64,000 nt of DNA, from assembly GCF_003086295.3 (NCBI RefSeq), contig NC_092045.1, positions 88,426,693 through 88,490,692 of the forward strand. The letters run 5' to 3'. The notes beneath the pieces were generated by a model, which saw nothing but the letters and a program-made list of their open reading frames with translations, searched no databases and was not told the DNA's origin. Below, piece after piece: positions 30,127 to 43,388 of this stretch (positions are counted from its first letter, which is position 1; each line of letters opens with the position of its first letter). Both the position numbers and the translations under genes were made by a program. The DNA comes from Arachis hypogaea. Taxonomy: Eukaryota > Streptophyta > Magnoliopsida > Fabales > Fabaceae.

Positions 30127-33100
30127 TTAATCTTCTGCCATGTGGGGATCTTCCAAGAGGAAGATCTCAAGCTCCTTGTTTTTCTGTATCTTCTCGCCAT
30201 GGTACAGCTTCAGACGTTGTCCATTAAATTTGATAAGTTCAGAGCTTGAAGGATGGCTTAGGTGATAAACTCCGTATGGTTCGGCCTTCTCTACTCTGTA
30301 TGGACCTTCCCATCTTGATCTCAACTTGCCTGGCATGAGCCTCAGTCGATATTTGTAGAGGAGGACTAAATCCCCAGGCTGGAACTCTTTTCTCTTGATG
30401 TGCTGATCATGTACCGCCTTCATCTTCTCCTTGTATATTCTCGAGTTCTCATAAGCTTCTAGGTGAAGGCACTCCAGTTCTTGCAGTTGCAACTTCCTTT
30501 CAGCTCCGGCTTCCTCAATTCCCATGTTGCACTCCTTGACTGCCCAAAAGGCTCTGTGCTCTACTTCAACTGGGAGATGACAAGCTTTTCCATAAACTAA
30601 GCGGAAAGGGCTCATCCCAATGGGTGTTTTATATGCTGTCCTATATGCCCATAGTGCATCTTGTAGCCTGGTGCTCCAGTCTTTTCTATGAGGTTTGACT
30701 ATCTTCTGCAAGATACACTTTATCTCTCTGTTTGACACCTCGGCTTGCCCATTGGTCTGAGGATGGTATGCTATTGCAATCTTATGAATTATCCCATGCT
30801 TCTTCATTAATCCTGTTAGTCTCCTGTTACAAAAATGGGTGCCTTGATCGCTCACGATTGCTCGTGGTGATCCAAAGCGGCAAATAATATGGTTTCTCAC
30901 AAAGGAAACAACAGTGTTAGCATCATCAGTGCGGGTAGGAATTGCTTCCACCCATTTGGAAACGTAATCCACAGCTAACAATATTTAAAAATAACCATTA
31001 GAATTTGGGAATGGACCCATGAAGTCAATGCCCCAAACATCAAAAATTTCACAAAAAAGCATAATTTGTTGAGGCATCTCATCCCTCCTGGATATATTAC
31101 CAAATTTTTGGCATGGGAGACAAGATTTACAAAACTCAGCAGCGTCTCTAAAAAGAGTAGTCCACCAGAATCCACAGTCTAAGATCTTTCTAGCTGTTCT
31201 TTGAGGGACAAAATGTCCTCCACTCTCAGATGAGTGACATGCCTCTAAAATGGACTGGAATTCTGATTGAGGCACACAACGTCTAATTACTTGATCAGCA
31301 CCACATCTCCATAAATATGGGTCATCCCATATATAATATTTAGACTCGCTTTTCAGCTTGTCTCTTTGATGCTTAGAAAAGTGTGGAGGAAATGTGCGGC
31401 TAACTAGATAATTAGCTGCAGGTGCGTACCAAGGGACTACTTCAGATACTGCTTGCAGGTTAACCAGTGGGAAATTATCATCTATAGGAGTAGAATCATC
31501 CTTGATGTGCTCAAGGCGACTCAAGTGGTTTGCCACTAGATTCTGGTTACCACTCCTATCCTTTATTTCTAAATCAAATTCTTGTAATAGCAGTATCCAA
31601 CGTATGAGCCTTGGTTTGGACTCCTTTTTAGCTAATAGATACTTTAAAGCTGCATGGTCTGAATACACTACTACTCTAGTACCAAGTAAATAAGCTCGGA
31701 ATTTATCCAGAGCAAAAACAATAGCAAGAAGCTCTTTCTCAATAGTAGTATAATTGGACTGGGCAGCGTCTAAAGTCCTAGACGCATAAGCAACAACAAA
31801 AGGATACTTACCTTCATGCTAAGCCAGCGCTGCTCCTACTGCATGGTTAGAAGCATCGCACATGATTTCAAATGGCTGGCTCCAGTCTGGTCCTCTCACA
31901 ATTGGAGCTTGAGTCAGGTCGGTCTTCAGCTTATCAAACACTTGTTTGCAATCCTCACTGAACTCGAACTCAATATCCTTCTGCAGTAATCTGTATAAGG
32001 GAAGTGCTACCTTACTAAAGTCTTTAATAAATCTCCTGTAAAAACCTACATGGCCAAGGAACGAACGGACTTCCCTCACAGAGGAGGGGTAAGGTAAACT
32101 AGAAATAACATTCACCTTTGCTGGGTCTACAGAAATGCCAATATTAGATACAACATGTCCTAGTACAATCCTTTGCTTTACCATAAAGTGACATTTTTCA
32201 AAATTTAATACAAGGTTTGTATTGACACATCTATCTAATACTCTAGATAGTCCATCTAAGTAAAGGCTAAAAGAATCACCATAAACGCTAAAATCATCCA
32301 TAAAAACCTCCATACAGTCCTTAATAAGATCAGAGAAAAGACTCATCATGCACCTCTGAAAAGTAGATGGTGCATTGCACAAGTCAAAGGGCATTCTCTT
32401 GTAAGCATAAGTCCCAAAAGGACATGTAAAAGTAGTCTTTTCCTGATCCTCAAGAGCTATATGAATCTGGAAATAACCTGTGTAACCATCTAAAAAGCAA
32501 TAATGTGATTTACCTGACAGGCGATCCAGCATTTGATCAATGAATGGGAGTGGGTAGTGATCCTTACGAGTAGCTTGGTTGAGATGCCTGTAATCAATGC
32601 AGACTCTCCAAGCGTTCTGTACTCTGGTTGCTATGAGCTCTCCATGCTCATTCTTCACTGTAGTTACTCCAGACTTCTTGGGCACCACTTGTACTGGGCT
32701 GACCCATTCACTGTCTGAAATGGGATAGATGATACCTGCTTCCAATAGTCTGGTCACTTCCTCTTTGACAACTTCCAAAATAGTGGGATTCAGTCTTCTT
32801 TGGGATTGGCAGACAGGTCTTGCTCCCTCTTCTAAAAATATTCTATGCTCACATACTTGAGGGTTGATGCCTACTATGTCTGCTAAACTCCACCCAATTG
32901 CTTTCTTGTGCTTCCTCGGCACACTAAGTAACTGCTCTTCCTGTTCAGGAGTGAGGTCCTGTGCAATAATAACTGGAAACTTCCGCTGGTCCTCAAAGTA
33001 AGCATATTTGAGGTGTGGAGGGAGAAGTTTCAATTTCAACTTCTGGTTATGGTCTGGCTCTGACTTCCCCACACTTAGACCTTGTCCTATGTAGTTATCC

Positions 33101-35593
33101 TCGAACTCTTTCTGGTGAACTTCAGCTACGGTTTCATCTATGATGTCACACTGGAAGATAGAACGATCTTCTGGAGGGTTGTTTATGACTCCATTCAGAT
33201 TGAAGATTACCATTCGGCCATCTATCTCAAAGGAGTATGTTCTTGAAAAAGTTATCTAATTTGAATTTTGATGTCTTCAGGAATGGTCTCCCAAGTAGGA
33301 TTGATGATGGCTTATCTGAGTCATTATGGGGCATCTCCAAGATATAGAAATCAGTGGGAAATGTGAGCCCTTTAATGTTCACTAAAACATCTTCAGCAAC
33401 TCCAGCTACTGTAATAATGCTTTTATCTGCTAACACAAAACGAGTTGCCGACCTTTTTAAGGGAGGGAGCCTCAAAACATCATATACAGATAAAGGCATT
33501 ATACTAACACATGCTCTTAAATCACACATGCAATCATAAATTACTACACCACCAATAGTACAACTAACTATACAAGGACCTGGGTCACTACATTTTTCAG
33601 GTAAATTTCCCATTAAAGCAGATATAGAGCTTCCTAAAGGAATAGTTTCTAATTCATTAATTTTGTCTTTATGTATGCACAAATCTTTTAGAAACTTTGC
33701 ATATTTAGGTACCTGTTGAATGACATCAAAAAAGGGAACAATTACCTCAACCTTTTTGAAGATTTCTACCATTTTGGGGTCAGGTTCCAACTGCTTCCTG
33801 GGCTTCCTTGCAAGTTGTGGAAATGGAATGGGAGTGGTATTTTCTGCAGCGTCTGCGCCTTTTGGTGCTTCCTCCTGTGGTTGAGCTTCTTCTTCTTCAG
33901 CTATTTCCTGTATGTCCTCTTCCTCTTCAACATCTTCTATTTCTACTACCTCTTCAGCTGAGGCGTGTTCTGGTAGGCTTGGTTCCTTCTGATTCCTCTC
34001 CTGCAATGTGGTTCCGGACCTCAGGGTGATGGCATTAATACCACCCTTTGGGTTGGGTAATGGTTGAGAGGGGAGTCCACCAGAGCTTGAGGGCTGATTG
34101 TTGGAGTTATTCATTGATCCAATCTGTGAGACAAGGGCTTGCAAAGTAGAATTCAAACCATTCAGAGTAGAAGTAAGGTTGTTTTCCATGGCCTGTTGCC
34201 TCCGATCAATGGATTTTAGTAATTCATCATTAGGAGATGAAGAGGGGTAAGTGATCTGAGAGGTCTGCTGAGATGCTTGAAGCTGTCTTAAATGAGGTGC
34301 TCTGTAGGACTGATTCTGATTCTGCTGCCTGAAATTGTTATTGTTATTCCACCTCTGATTTCCATTATTATCTCTGCCTCCTCTGTTATAATTGTCCCTC
34401 CAACCCTGATTAGAATTGTCTCTCCAACCTTGATTAGAGTTATCCTACCATCCTTGGTTGTAGTTGCCACCTTGATTGTACCCTTGATTGGGGCGGTCAT
34501 GAAAGTTGTGAGTGGCTGCTACAGTGTTATCTTCTGGTTGGAGTTGCGGACACTCATCGGTATAGTGACTGTAATCTGCACAAATTCCGCATACTCTTTG
34601 TGGAACCAACTGCTGGCTGTGCTGTGGTGGAGAAGGCTGAACTTGCTGAGGTTGTTGTTGATTCAGTTGCATCTGCTTCAGCAAGTTAGTCATTTCACAT
34701 AAGCTCTGGGCTATAGCAGCAGTCTCTTTACTAGTGGATACCTCTGCAACAGCTCTTGACCGACTTTTTCTCTGCCTATGATTTCTAGTAGAGTCAACTA
34801 AGTCGCTGATCAATTGCCATGCTTCTTCCGTAGTCTTGTACTTTTTCATAGAACCATTGCTAGCACCTTCCAGTGTGGTCCTATCTTGAGATTTTAAACC
34901 TTGTGTAAAGTAACCGAGCAACATTATCTTGTCAATCATATGATGGGGACATGCATCTCGAAGAGTATTGAAGCACTCCAAGTATTCATAGAGGGTCTCA
35001 GATTCATCCTGAACGATCATAGACATGTCCTTCCTCAGCTTATCGGCAACTTCAGCTGGAAAGAATTTATCCAGAAACTCTCTCCTAAGTGCATCCCAGT
35101 TGGAAACAGTTGCTCCGGGTTGAGTGTAGTACCACTCTCTTGCCTTTCCCTCCAGAGAAAATGGGAAGGCTTTCAATAGAATAGAGATTTCATCAGTGCC
35201 ATCACACTTAACAGTAGAACAAGCGGTCTGGAAATCCCTAAGATGCTTGATAGGCTCTTGAGCAGGTAAGCCATGAAACATGGGCATCAAGTTGAGTAGT
35301 GAAGACTTTATTTCAAAATCTACAGCTACTACTGGGTGGTGCACCTGGAATGGTTGGAGCGTAAAATCAAGGGCTCATTCCTCCTGGATAGTGACTCTTC
35401 TAGGCGCTGCCATGTCACCTACACATAAATGAACTGGATCAGTAGAGAGGGAGCTTGTTTCTTCCTTAGATGACGGTTCCAGTTCGTCCTCAAAGAGGAG
35501 TCACCGATGCCTAGCTTGCCTTATATGTGAAAGAGTTCTTTCAATCTCAAGGTTAAATACTGGCAAGCTTGGATCAGGAAGTGAACGCGTCAT
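30127..35593 (-). pseudogene. gag-pol: TE-IV gag-pol polyprotein (gag, PR, RT, RNase H, IN)
   Basis: About 1822 codons start at MTRSLPDPSL (35593). In-frame stops are at 35501-35503, 35375-35377, about 34443, 31816-31818 and 30982-30984, with a frameshift near 33230. Order: Athila-type gag (FEIKSSLLNLMPMFHGL, EWYYTQPG, LDKFFPAEV); a CCHC knuckle CGICADYSHYTDEC; repeated NQGWRDNSNQGW; acidic linker; protease with CDLRACVSIMPLS, where Arg replaces the Gly of DLGA near residue 693; RT with FMDDFSVYG; RNase H ([30 protein letters not shown]); integrase with HHCC ([18 protein letters not shown]) and D, D, E ([26 protein letters not shown]). Apart from these lesions all domains are full length. It would make the particle, copy the RNA and integrate the DNA. 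Confidence 0.95.
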
Positions 35594-35690
35594 TTAATGA
35601 AAGAAACGTACAACTCATAGTGATAGAATGAGAAGAAAAATTGCAATAAAAAATAAATACCAATCAATAAATTAACACACTATTGCAACT

Positions 35691-35707
35691 ACCCGGCAAC
35701 GGCGCCA
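35691..35707 (-). promoter_or_regulatory. TE-IV primer binding site (tRNA-Asp type)
   Basis: On the - strand TGGCGCCGTTGCCGGGT follows the LTR after a five-base ATTTT gap. It matches the tRNA-Asp 3' end complement over about 16 bases. Confidence 0.9.
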
Positions 35708-35712
35708 AAAAT

Positions 35713-37204
35713 TGATGGGAGCAGAAATTGGTGAATTAAAAAATTATTAAAATATATACGTTGCAAGTATAGTTCTTAACTCACGAGAAATCCACTTATC
35801 AATTTAGAAAGGTGTCACATAAATTTAAAATTAAAATACTGGGAGTATGAATACCAAGTCGTCTCCCAACGAGTTACAGAAAAGTGTTCTATTTAATTAA
35901 TCAAATGTTTTTAAAAAAGGTTTGAGTTGAGTAAACAGGAAATAAAATTGGAGAATTTGAATAATGTAAATAAAAGCCTTGACTGGGAGTTGATTAGTTG
36001 GAAGTCCCACTGTTGTTGGATTACTCTCTAGATTAATTGATAATTAAAGGTTATCATGTTTAGTTATCTCTTACTAGGTAAGGAAAAGTCAAACAAGTTG
36101 GGATGCTATGCCCGTTCACATGTTACAACCCACTTAATTAAAAGAGATTGGTGTTAGTGACTAGAGGGCAAGCCAACAATAACCCAATTATAATCTTTCT
36201 TTCAAGCCTTCCAACTCTAGGTTCCTTTCAATCAACTCCCCATCAAGTTAGGGAACTACTCGCTCATTGTGAATGTAAAATTCATAACATATGAAAAGGA
36301 ATTAAGGAAAGACATTGTAAATAAAAATAAAAAATAATCAATTAAATATAAAAGTAATCCTTGTATTAAATAATCCTAAAAATATTCCAATGGTAAAATT
36401 AACAAAGCAAAGGACGTGGAAGTGTAAAGCCAAGTAAAGAAAACGAACTAGAATGACGAAGTATTGATGAAGTAATAACTCTTCTCAATATCCCAATGCA
36501 AAAAGTTGTAGGAAAATAAAATCTTAAGAATTATGAATGTCTAGAGAGAAAACCTAGAGGAGGAGTAAAAACTAGATCTAAAACTAAAACTGTCTAGAAC
36601 GAATTGTTCTCTGGTTTCTGCATGTTCTCTGGCTCTAGTCTGCTATTTTGGGCCGAGAACTGGGTCAAAATAAGGTCCAAAATGGCCCCCAGCGAATTCT
36701 GTAGATTATGCAGATCGCGCTCGTCACGCAATCGCGTCATCCATGCGGACGCGTCATTCGCGTTTTTCCCTGCCACGCAGTCGCGTCGTCCACGCTTCTG
36801 CGTCACTTGTGCTTTTCCAATCCGCGCGGTGACATGAGCCATGTGGCCGCGTCACTGCGATTTTTCCTCTGTCGCGCGAACGCGTGAGCCATGCGGCCGC
36901 GTCACTTCTCGTTGGTTATCTCCTCAATTTCTTGTGTTCCTTCCATTTTTGCTAGCTTCCTTTCCAATCTCCAACGCATTCATGCCCTATAAAGCCTGAA
37001 ACACTTAACACACAGATTACGGCATCGAATGGAATAAAGGAGAATTAAAATGCATAATTAAAAGTCTCTAGGAAGCAGTTTTCAATCATGTAATAATTTC
37101 AGCAAGGAAATATAAATGCATGCTAAATTAATGAATAAATGGGTAAGGATATGATAAAACCACACAGTTAAACACAATATAAACCATAAAATAGTGGTTT
37201 ATCA
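35713..37204 (-). repeat. TE-IV 5' LTR
   Basis: 1492 bp, the same length as the copy at 24127-25618. The ACGCG dyad array is at about 36715-36905. On the - strand it begins TGATAAACCACTATTTTATG. Confidence 0.92.
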
Positions 37205-37954
37205 GTCATTCTCCACCTCAGCAGCCTTCCTCACATATTCTTCAGCGACACCGCTTTTGTTCACAAGTTCGGAAAAGACCTTAATCTCCATCGGTCCAAC
37301 GGAACTCAGAATGTCACTCCGAAGTCCTCCCTCATACTTGATGCACTTTCACTCCTTGAAGTCTCCTGGGGCTCCTTGACACATGTGGGAGAATCTGAAC
37401 AGCTCCTTAAACTTATCTGTATATTCAGATATCGACATCACACCCTACTTCAGCTATAGTAACTCCAGTTCCTTGGCCGTCCGGACGGAATTTGGAAAGT
37501 ACTTCTCGTAGAATTCCACCTGGAAGGCATCCTAAGTGATAGGATCATCGCCCTGCTGTATGAGACGTTGGGTTCTCTACCACCAATGCGACGCTTCCTC
37601 GATGAGCAGATAAGTAGAAAACTCGACGCACTGCTCTTCCGGTACCAGCTGCACTTGCAGAGCTCGCTCCATAACTTGAAACCAAGTGTTGGCTTCAGTA
37701 GGTTTGGTGGTTACCTTGAACTTTGGCAGATTAACCTTTAAGAAGGTCGCTAGCATCATTGGGCCCTGAGTCTTATTTTCGCCATTGCCATTGTTACGCA
37801 GCTGTTGCCCAAGAGCCGCCGCAGTGGCTTGCATAGCAGCAACCATATTTTCCAATGCTGCCATAAAGTTTACGGGGTTGTTTACACTTATCTCGTGTTC
37901 CTCAATTCGATTCCTACCTTTCACTCAACCACAACCGTGCCCACGAGTCGCCAT
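37205..37954 (-). pseudogene. gag: TE-II gag N-terminal part
   Basis: It starts at an ATG at 37954 (MATRGHG) with a stop nine codons in, at about 37925. It then reads through MAALENMVAAMQATAAALGQQL, FLKVNLPKFKVTTKPTEANTWFQVME and LLIEEASHWW, a Retrotrans_gag domain of chromovirus type. Further stops lie after residue 125. The frame is cut at 37205 by TE-IV and resumes at 24126. Confidence 0.85.
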
Positions 37955-38154
37955 CTGGTCCTGTCCACACCAAGCAAGTGATATCAAGGTGATCAGTCTC
38001 AATATTGCAAGCCTAGCGCTTCAAAGTTCCAAATGCAAACTCATAGACTTTATGCTATGTTTATCAGTTAGATATCCTAATAGAACATAAACATAAACAC
38101 GGAGAATGCACAGAAGCATAGTCAGTCCGTCCCTTAGGCTCTACAGGAACGAAC

Positions 38155-38167
38155 TACTCTGATACCA
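38155..38167 (-). promoter_or_regulatory. TE-II primer binding site (initiator tRNA-Met)
   Basis: On the - strand TGGTATCAGAGTA lies three bases after the LTR end. It matches the complement of the initiator tRNA-Met 3' end used by chromoviruses. Confidence 0.9.
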
Positions 38168-38170
38168 TAA

Positions 38171-39191
38171 TGTAACACCCTACCACACAGAGTCTTATGC
38201 TTAAGTCATAAAACAGAGGTGGCGAGGTATTACGACCTCTAAAAATAAAATATAGTACGTATAGTATTGCAAAAATTTTTATAACTAGGAGCCTTTGAAG
38301 AAAAGTGGGTAAAACAAAACCGATAAGCTGAGAATCGCAACACTTCGATCAATGACGTAAATGAAATGGATATAGGACAAGCTATCATGAGAAGATACAC
38401 AGAAGAGTGCCAACAATACATATATCAAGGCCAGGACTCGGTTTGCAAAGATAACTGGTCAGAGCATAACAGTTTACATACATATATAAAGGAATTTCCC
38501 AAAAGACAGCCCAAAATACAATATACGAATCCTGTTTCTCCAAAATAACCTCTAAGAGGAGTCGATACAAAATATATATACAGTAGAGAATATAAGTATC
38601 TAGACAAGTATATAAGATCAAAATAAAATCCCAATAGACAAAGGATCTCCGCCAAAAGGAAGTCTCCAGCATGCCTCTGCGAGGAGCCTCACGTCCTGCA
38701 TCTGAAAACCACAAAATCCGCATGGCTGAGAACCGGAGGTTCTCAGCATGGTAACAGTGCCCAAATATCTAACATGTAATGTCCTGGTAAAACCGAAGGC
38801 AATCCTAGAACTTCCAGTTATAATAAAAGCGAATAAACAATTCTAGTCCATAGGAATCAAAAACAGGTAACTAACTAAAGGTCTTCATTCTAACTACAAA
38901 TCCCCATTCCAGATCTTGCAAACCTCCCAACCATCAACAGTAATTGAGATGCAAACATAAGTATATCAAACAAAGAAATGCACAAGTAGGAAGCAAATAT
39001 ATTAACTAGGCAAATAGCAAGTAATGATGCAATCAATTAGGCATTCCAAACAAGTCACATATAATGCATATGATACATGCCTGTCCTAGTGGCTGATGAG
39101 TCTCATCTATCAGTTAACTAGCCAACCTGACGTGTCTTAATAGCTAACTCGGACACTGTCTCTCTATTGTGCATCAATATCATTAAAGGGT
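38171..39191 (-). repeat. TE-II 5' LTR, proximal part, cut by TE-V
   Basis: It begins TGTAACACCCTACCACACAG and aligns with 9818 to about 10840. At 39191 it is interrupted by TE-V; the sequence resumes at 62165 after the AGGGT duplication. Confidence 0.92.
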
Positions 39192-40667
39192 TGACTTGGC
39201 AGAAATTAGCAGATTAAGAATTATTAAGAAAAATAGCGTTGCAAGTACAGCTCTTAACCAGAAAAAATCCACTTGTCAATTTATAAAAAGAGTTATCACA
39301 GATTTTGTAAATGAATTACTGGGAGTATGAGTCCCAGGTCATCTCCCAACGAGTTGCAGGAAGATTTGCTATTTTACTAATCAGAGGTTTTTCAAAATGG
39401 TTTTTAGTTTGATGAACAGAAAATTAAATTAGAGAATTTATGTAATTTAAATAAAAATCTTGACCGGGAGAGGATTAATCAGAAGTTCTATCCTTGTTGG
39501 AATTTTCTCAAAATCAATTAATAATTAGTAGTTGTTTATACTTAGTTAACACTCAACGAATAAAGGAAAGTCAAGTTAAAAGTCAACTTCTATTCACAAG
39601 TCCTAATCCTCTCCCTTGGGAAGGATTAGAGTTAGTGACTAAGAAGTCAACCAACAACGAACCAATTACAATTGAACTCTTGAGTATTCCAACTCAATGT
39701 TCTCCTTTTAATCAACTCCCAATCAAGTTGGGCAACTACTCCATTATCATAAATATGGACTTCACAAAATTAACAGGGAAAATAAAAAGAGACATGATAA
39801 ATAATAATCAAAGAGATCAATTAAAAATAAAAATCGTCTTGTATTAATGAACTCTAAAAATAATCTAATGTCAACTCTAGACAAATTAAGAATATGGAAG
39901 AGTAAATGAAAAGTAGGTAAACAAACTAGAATGACCAGTTTTGGAGGTAGACACTTCTCAATAACCAAAGCCAAAATCTTCAAATCCTAAATTATGAATG
40001 TATATGAAAAACCTAGAGGAGGAGTAGAATCAGATCTAAAAATTAGAAATTATGCGGAATGAATGTTCTCTTTCATCTTGGCATGTTCCCTATTTCTAAT
40101 CTGCGCTTCTGGGCCGAAAACTGGGTTAAAACGCGGCCCAGAATCTATGACAGCGACTTCTATAATTTTGCAGATCGCGCAAGTCATGCGGTCGCGTCGT
40201 CCACGTGTTCGCGTCACTCAGCGTTTTTCGTGCCACGCGTGTGCGTCATCCACGCATTCGTGTCACTCGTGCAGCTTTTAATCCATGCATTCGCGTCAAG
40301 TACGCGTTTGCGTCGCTGTGGATTTTTCCATTTCGCGCGATCGCCTAAGCCATGCGCCCGCATCACGTTTCGCTGGTCATCTCCTCAATTTCTTGTGTTC
40401 CTTCCAATTTTGCAAGCTTCCTCTCCATTTTCTAAGCCATTCCTGCCCTATGAAGCCTGAAACACTTAACACATAGATCACGGCATCGAATAGTATAAAG
40501 GAGACTAAAAATATACAAGTAAAAGTCCTTTCGGAAGCAAGTTTTCAATCATAGAATATTTTCAGGAAGGAATTGTAAATACATGCAAATCTTATGAATA
40601 AGTGGGTGAAGACTTGATGAAACCACACAATCAAACACAATATAAATCATAAAATAATAGTTTATCA
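39192..40667 (-). repeat. TE-V 3' LTR
   Basis: On the + strand it begins TGACTTGGCAGAAATTAGC and ends AATAGTTTATCA. The ACGCG dyad array is at about 40180-40365. It differs from the partner LTR at roughly ten of the first 168 bases. Confidence 0.92.
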
Positions 40668-40704
40668 ACCTCCCCACACTTTAAAATTAGCATGTCCTCA
40701 TGCT
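40668..40704 (-). promoter_or_regulatory. TE-V stem-loop plus polypurine tract
   Basis: On the - strand AGCATG-AGGA-CATGCT (40689-40704) is followed by TTTTAAAGTGTGGGGAGGT (40668-40685 region) at the LTR edge. Confidence 0.85.
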
Positions 40705-42105
40705 TAGTTGAAGGAGACAAATATGAATGAATAGGGACATGTAACACTCATGCAATGCAATGCAACCTACATAAATGAATGCAACTATATGATTTTGTCT
40801 ACCTGATTAAAAATAAATAAGTTCTCTAAGGCAAAACATGGAGCAGATTCTACTAGTTCAAATCACACAGTAAAAGCAGGTAAATTTGTAAGAAGACAGC
40901 TCGTGAAAGCAAGGACATGGAATTAAGCAGTAAACCCTCACTGATGGTGTGTGTGCACTCTAATCTCTCTAGTGTATAGGGTAATCACTCTATCCTTCTC
41001 TAATCATGCTTTCAAATTTTTGTTCTTCACCTAACCAATCAACAACATTTTAATGTACTAATGCAAACATCATGAGGTCTTTTCAAGGTTGTAATAGGGC
41101 TAAGGTAAGGGTAAGGGTATATATGGCTAAGTGAGCTTATAAAATGAATCTTTAATTAACTCAAGCCTTCACCTAATCATATATGTATGTTCTATATAAC
41201 TTTAAATTTCATACCTAGCTACCCAGAATTTTCTTTTCACATTCCATACTCATGCATCAACCTTTATTTTAATTTTATCACATGTGCATTAATTTTTGGA
41301 CTTTAACTTATCATTGGGGTAACTTTGTCCCCTTATTTACTAAAATAAATATTTTTTATTTTTTTATTTTTATTTTTGTTTTTAATTTTATTTATTTATT
41401 TATTTTATAATGAAAATAAACATAGCTTATCAATGCACATAGAATTTTAATTTTCTTTTATAGTTTCACATGAGTGGGTACCCAAATTTCCATTATTTTA
41501 TCATGACACATTCCTTTATTACCCTTTGTTCCCACAATCTTCCCATACTAAATTAACACACAATTTCTATCTTAAGTTATCTTTTTTCTTAAGGCTAGTA
41601 ATGTGGTAAAATGAAGAACAAATGGGATTAAAACGGCTCAAAGTGGCTAACAAAGGTAATTAAAAGGGTAGGCTTATTTGGGATAAGTGAGCTAACAAAC
41701 AATGACTTCAATCATATGCATGCATATAACACATTAACATTGGACATATAGGATAAAACAGAATTCAGATTACAATCATAAAGAAGTAAACACACAAGAA
41801 AAAATATTTATGGTTAAATAATGTAACCATGTATTTAGGCTCAAAGTCTCACAGGTTGTGTGTTCTTTAGCTCAAAAACCATGTTCCAATTACAACTTCA
41901 AACAAATTTAACATAAAGGGTTTGATTTAAATTAGTGAAAATTTTCAAAAATAGGGTCTTAAAAGAAACTTATTATATTTTCAATCAAGTAGAAAATGCA
42001 TGCAATTAACCTATTACTATGCAATATATCATATTCTAAAAAAAAACTAAAATATTTGGTGTTAGGGAAGAGAAATTACCTCCAGAAGTCAGGTACTGAC
42101 CGACC
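40705..42105 (-). other. TE-V non-coding 3' region
   Basis: About 1.4 kb with no credible ORF. A T-rich run at 41345-41410 reads as an A-rich tract on the element strand. It matches TE-IV 25656-27729 without the small DNA transposon. Confidence 0.7.
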
Positions 42106-42121
42106 TCCCCACACTTAAGGC
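42106..42121 (-). promoter_or_regulatory. Internal polypurine-tract copy at env-position stop, TE-V
   Basis: TTAAGTGTGGGGAGGT on the - strand overlaps the stop codon, as in TE-IV. A coding copy (AAGTGTGGGGAC) is at 47914-47928 between protease and RT. Confidence 0.75.
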
Positions 42122-43388
42122 TTTGCACCATCCTCGGTGCCATCTGTCAGGAACAAAGGTGGGCTGGTAGCAGTATCTCCACAGTCGGGACCGTCATAGC
42201 TCCCTGTGCTGGTAAAGGAAGTGGAGTCCGGGGTGTCAGGGTCCTCGTCAGGTCTGTGGTTGCCTATGAGTAGCTCCTTGAGGTATTTGAATCGGCGCTG
42301 GTTGTGGCGCTGGTTATGGCGCTCTCGTAACTTCGCTTTTTGGTCTTGTCGATCCAACCTCTCCAGTATTTGATGGAGCAGCTGACTTGTTGAAGGTGCT
42401 TGTGGTGTTGAAGAAGGAATGTCTGCAGCTTATTTTGTGGACTGGCTGGTAGTGGTTGTTGGTGGCCTGAGATATTTTCTGTTGGGGACATACTGATCAT
42501 CTCGTGGAAGTATGGCCTTAGTGTCTCCAGCTTTGTAGGAGACTCTGGTTGCTGAGACAAGATCTGAGACCAAGGTAGGAAAAAGTAAGTTGCCTGCAAT
42601 TTGTACGTGTCCCATGGCATTCCGGATATGTCTTGGTAGATTCAAAGGCTGATCTGTAAGGATGCACCATAGTAGAACAGCCATGTCTACAGTGAAGGAG
42701 GACTCATGAGTACTCAGAAAGACATAATGGGACATAATCTTTGCCTATACGCGAGCCTCAAAGGTAAGAGCAGAAGTCGATATTCCCTTAGGCCGGGAAT
42801 GATGGTATCCAAAAATCCATCTGCTACCAGGTTGTGTGATAACTCTGAGAACAGCGTCCCAGTCAAATTGGTATGTCTGGCACTTCAGTGCGGCTTCTTG
42901 AAATGCGTCCAGTCCTTCTGGAGCAGGGGGAGATATAAGGCTTGTTGAATGGCCTCTTCTGTAATGGGGAGTTGCTTCTGACGGACATAGACAGACTACA
43001 GGGTTGGCAGGTGGAAATTGGAGTAGAACTCAACTACTCATGAAAGATTAACCTATTGTGGCTGTCTTTGTAGGAATCCCCAGTGTCGTCGCTCAATTCG
43101 CGGCTCAACAAATTCAGCAATACGGGGTGGGAGGATAAGAAGGTATTCGTTGTTGTAACTCCTTTCTGCCAGGATGGGGAACATCTGCTCACAGTAGCGG
43201 TTGGAAAATCGCGCAGTGTCCTTTGCTGGGAAGGCTTTCTCTTTTTCAGCGACCTTTATAATCCTCTTAATTCTTTTTGTTGAGGGCTTAACTGCAGTTG
43301 AAGATGGCTCTGCTACTAATGCTCTTTTTGTTCCTCTCCTTGTTGTTGATTTGGGAGTAGCTTTCTCCTTGCCTTTCTTGGTGGCCAT
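42115..43388 (-). pseudogene. TE-V env-position ORF, frameshifted
   Basis: It starts at MATKKGKEKATPKST (43388), directly after CCCTTTCAGG, a splice-acceptor-like sequence. The N-terminal 110 residues are open (TKRALVAEPSSTAVK, KRIKRIIKVAEKEKAF, CEQMFPILAERSYNNEYL). Frame changes follow. The rest is readable in pieces: LLWCILTDQPLNLPRHI, AGDTKAILPRDDQYVP, YLKELLIGNHRPDEDPD, ending at 42115-42117. It has the same family features as in TE-IV, with a more complete middle. No signal peptide or membrane segment is evident. Its function is unknown; the env label rests on position only. Confidence 0.8.

Larger units (their letters stand above)
24127..37204 (-). mobile_element. TE-IV: Athila-type element with gag-pol and env-position ORF, inside TE-II gag
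   Basis: LTRs of exactly 1492 bp each flank the element, with target duplication GTTAT (24122-24126) against GTCAT (37205-37209). On the - strand the order is 5' LTR, tRNA-Asp primer site, gag-PR-RT-RNaseH-IN, hairpin cassette, dyad array, env-position ORF, polypurine tract and 3' LTR. It has all the domains of an autonomous element but carries several stops and a frameshift. It also hosts a small DNA transposon (26548-27227). Confidence 0.93.

Noticed and set aside
33716..34702. Leu/Val/Pro-rich + strand frames within TE-IV
   Set aside because: They are the antisense of the gag-protease linker and NQGW repeats.
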